Below, piece by piece: positions 63,211 to 64,000 of a DNA stretch of 64,000 nucleotides. Where the stretch lies: assembly GCF_014898175.1 (NCBI RefSeq), contig NZ_CP062948.1, positions 2,170,001-2,234,000 of the forward strand, given 5' to 3'. Under the pieces are notes generated by a model. It was not told the DNA's origin. It saw only the letters and a list, made by a program, of their open reading frames with translations, and searched no databases. The stretch is from Bifidobacterium lemurum (lineage in GTDB: Bacteria; Actinomycetota; Actinomycetes; Actinomycetales; Bifidobacteriaceae). Within the stretch, counting starts at the first letter, position 1; every line of letters starts with the position of its first letter. The position numbers and the translations under genes were made by a program.

Positions 63211-64000
63211 CTATGCGTGGATCTCATACCTGCTCCTTTCCGCTTCCGTTTCGGCCAAACCGATACTGGTCATATCGGCATCCTCGCGTCCCGCGCGCAC
63301 CCCGTCATGGCTGACCGTCAACGCCGGGCACTGCATGGTTTTGAGATCATGGCCGGCCATATAGTCCGAGATGGCGTTGCGGTGGGAAAGCATGAGATCG
63401 CTGCCCACGGATTCCATATCTCGGCCGAGCGCGGCGAAACGGGCTTCGATGCGCTGGCAGAAACCGAGGTAGAAGCCGTTGCGGAACGGGGCTTCGGCGC
63501 AGCGCTCCCGAGCGTAACGTGCGGGAGACGCCCCCATGCGTTCCATAAGCGCCAAATGGGATGGAGACAGCTCCTTCTCGATGTTCGCCGCGATGCGCGC
63601 GCGTTCCCGGCTGAGCGCGATACGCCAATGCGCCGCACGGCGCAGCTCCATGCTCTGCCAGAGCAGCACGGACTTCTCGATGTTCCCGGGCGTCCCGACG
63701 AACGTGACGCTCGTGATCACATCGCGATGATTACGCGACGTGTAGGCCGAACAGAACGCATCGCATTGGTTCGCCTCCGCGATGATCTTCGCCAAAGCGG
63801 CCTTGTACCGATTGACCGGACTCGCATCGACCGGCACGCACTTCTCGCTGATCCGCTCCACCGGCTCACCGACATGCCGCAGACGCCACGACTCGATGGC
63901 ATGCTCCTGCATCAGCTTCTGAGCGCGCTCGTAGGCCACTTCGGCCTCGCTGTCACTGCTGGCGGGATCCTCCGCCAAAGCAAGCAAACGACGCACGCGC
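63211..64000 (-). CDS. DUF2786-domain protein, 5' end beyond window
   Basis: At least 263 residues, beginning beyond the right edge. The visible N-terminus RRLLALAEDPASSDSEAEVAYERAQKLMQEHAI is the DUF2786 helical hairpin, found in many phage and mobile-element proteins of unknown role. The following domain (VNRYKAALAKIIAEANQCDAF, then SVTFVGTPGNIEKSVLLWQSM) is also typical of longer DUF2786 proteins. A GTG at 63996 could serve as start, but the family usually has a few more residues upstream. It is the last visible gene of the element, on the same strand as the adhesin block. Confidence 0.8.
   Translation of the reverse strand, partial: RVRRLLALAEDPASSDSEAEVAYERAQKLMQEHAIESWRLRHVGEPVERISEKCVPVDASPVNRYKAALAKIIAEANQCDAFCSAYTSRNHRDVITSVTFVGTPGNIEKSVLLWQSMELRRAAHWRIALSRERARIAANIEKELSPSHLALMERMGASPARYARERCAEAPFRNGFYLGFCQRIEARFAALGRDMESVGSDLMLSHRNAISDYMAGHDLKTMQCPALTVSHDGVRAGREDADMTSIGLAETEAERSRYEIHA

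Larger units (their letters stand above)
33100..64000. mobile_element. Integrative conjugative element, right end outside window
   Basis: A tyrosine integrase at the left, topoisomerase III, MobC and relaxase, a VirD4 coupling protein, VirB4, PrgI-like, VirB6/TrbL-like and Maff2-like proteins, a wall hydrolase and a sortase-anchored adhesin together make up a Gram-positive conjugative element. The left half is coded rightward to 49786 and the remainder leftward. The exact left boundary is not resolved: it lies between the pyk terminator and the integrase start. No attR is visible because the window ends inside the element. Confidence 0.88.

Noticed and set aside
1..64000. tRNA or rRNA genes, including a tRNA attachment site for the element
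   Set aside because: By eye I found no cloverleaf-like sequence with a TTCGA-type arm and acceptor pairing near the integrase or elsewhere. A covariance-model scan would be needed to exclude them fully.

Overview
The window is high-GC actinobacterial DNA and looks like a Bifidobacterium-type chromosome carrying an integrated conjugative element. Support for this comes from the gene set (a WhiB regulator, CarD, tandem LytR-CpsA-Psr proteins, actinobacterial-style FolD, pyk and S1) and the strongly GC-biased third codon positions. The genus is an inference; the actinobacterial assignment is firm.

Positions 1 to about 33,090 are chromosomal. From left to right there is the 3'-truncated part of an FtsK/SpoIIIE ATPase gene, then two LytR-CpsA-Psr (cell-wall glycopolymer ligase) genes, all leftward. 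Next come rightward whiB, a large membrane glycosyltransferase and a DUF5719 protein. A degenerate zincin-like gene, a HAD phosphatase and a ComF-like phosphoribosyltransferase follow. A leftward block holds a glgB gene broken by a one-base frameshift, then a response regulator and a sensor kinase. After that come carD, ispF, a three-gene zinc/manganese-type ABC importer (leftward), folD, rpsA, coaE, a MacB/bacteriocin-type ABC exporter pair with a divergent two-component system, uvrB, a TerC-family protein and pyk. Two intergenic structures stand out: nested inverted repeats between ispF and the importer permease, and an interleaved A-B-A'-C-B'-C' palindrome between folD and rpsA.

From just after pyk to the right edge lies at least 30.6 kb of an integrative conjugative element whose right end is outside the window. 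It begins with a complete tyrosine integrase and an AbiE-type (type IV) toxin-antitoxin pair. A cargo zone follows: a DUF4192-like protein, unknown proteins, a structured intergenic region and a candidate PD-(D/E)XK nuclease. The rightward DNA-processing block holds topoisomerase III, a candidate oriT, MobC, a MobP-type relaxase, a PcfB/DUF3801-like protein, small accessory proteins and a VirD4-type coupling protein. It converges on a leftward envelope block: a coiled-coil membrane protein, a small membrane protein, an NlpC/P60 plus CHAP hydrolase, a VirB4 ATPase, a PrgI-like protein, a VirB6/TrbL-like protein, a Maff2-like small membrane protein, a 1587-residue sortase-anchored adhesin, a second coiled-coil protein and a DUF2786 protein that runs off the edge. 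Together these supply excision/integration, DNA nicking, coupling, a type IV secretion channel, wall opening and mating-pair contact.

The most unusual observations are three. First, a conserved sequence TGTCCGCCCAAAAA lies before six transcription units of the element, always pointing at the downstream gene. Second, four otherwise unrelated element proteins, including the AbiEii toxin, share a C-terminal motif I-[KR]-x-R-A-x-x-R-[VI]-x-x-Q. Third, the folD-rpsA palindrome consists of two hairpins whose loops are perfectly complementary over 38 bases.
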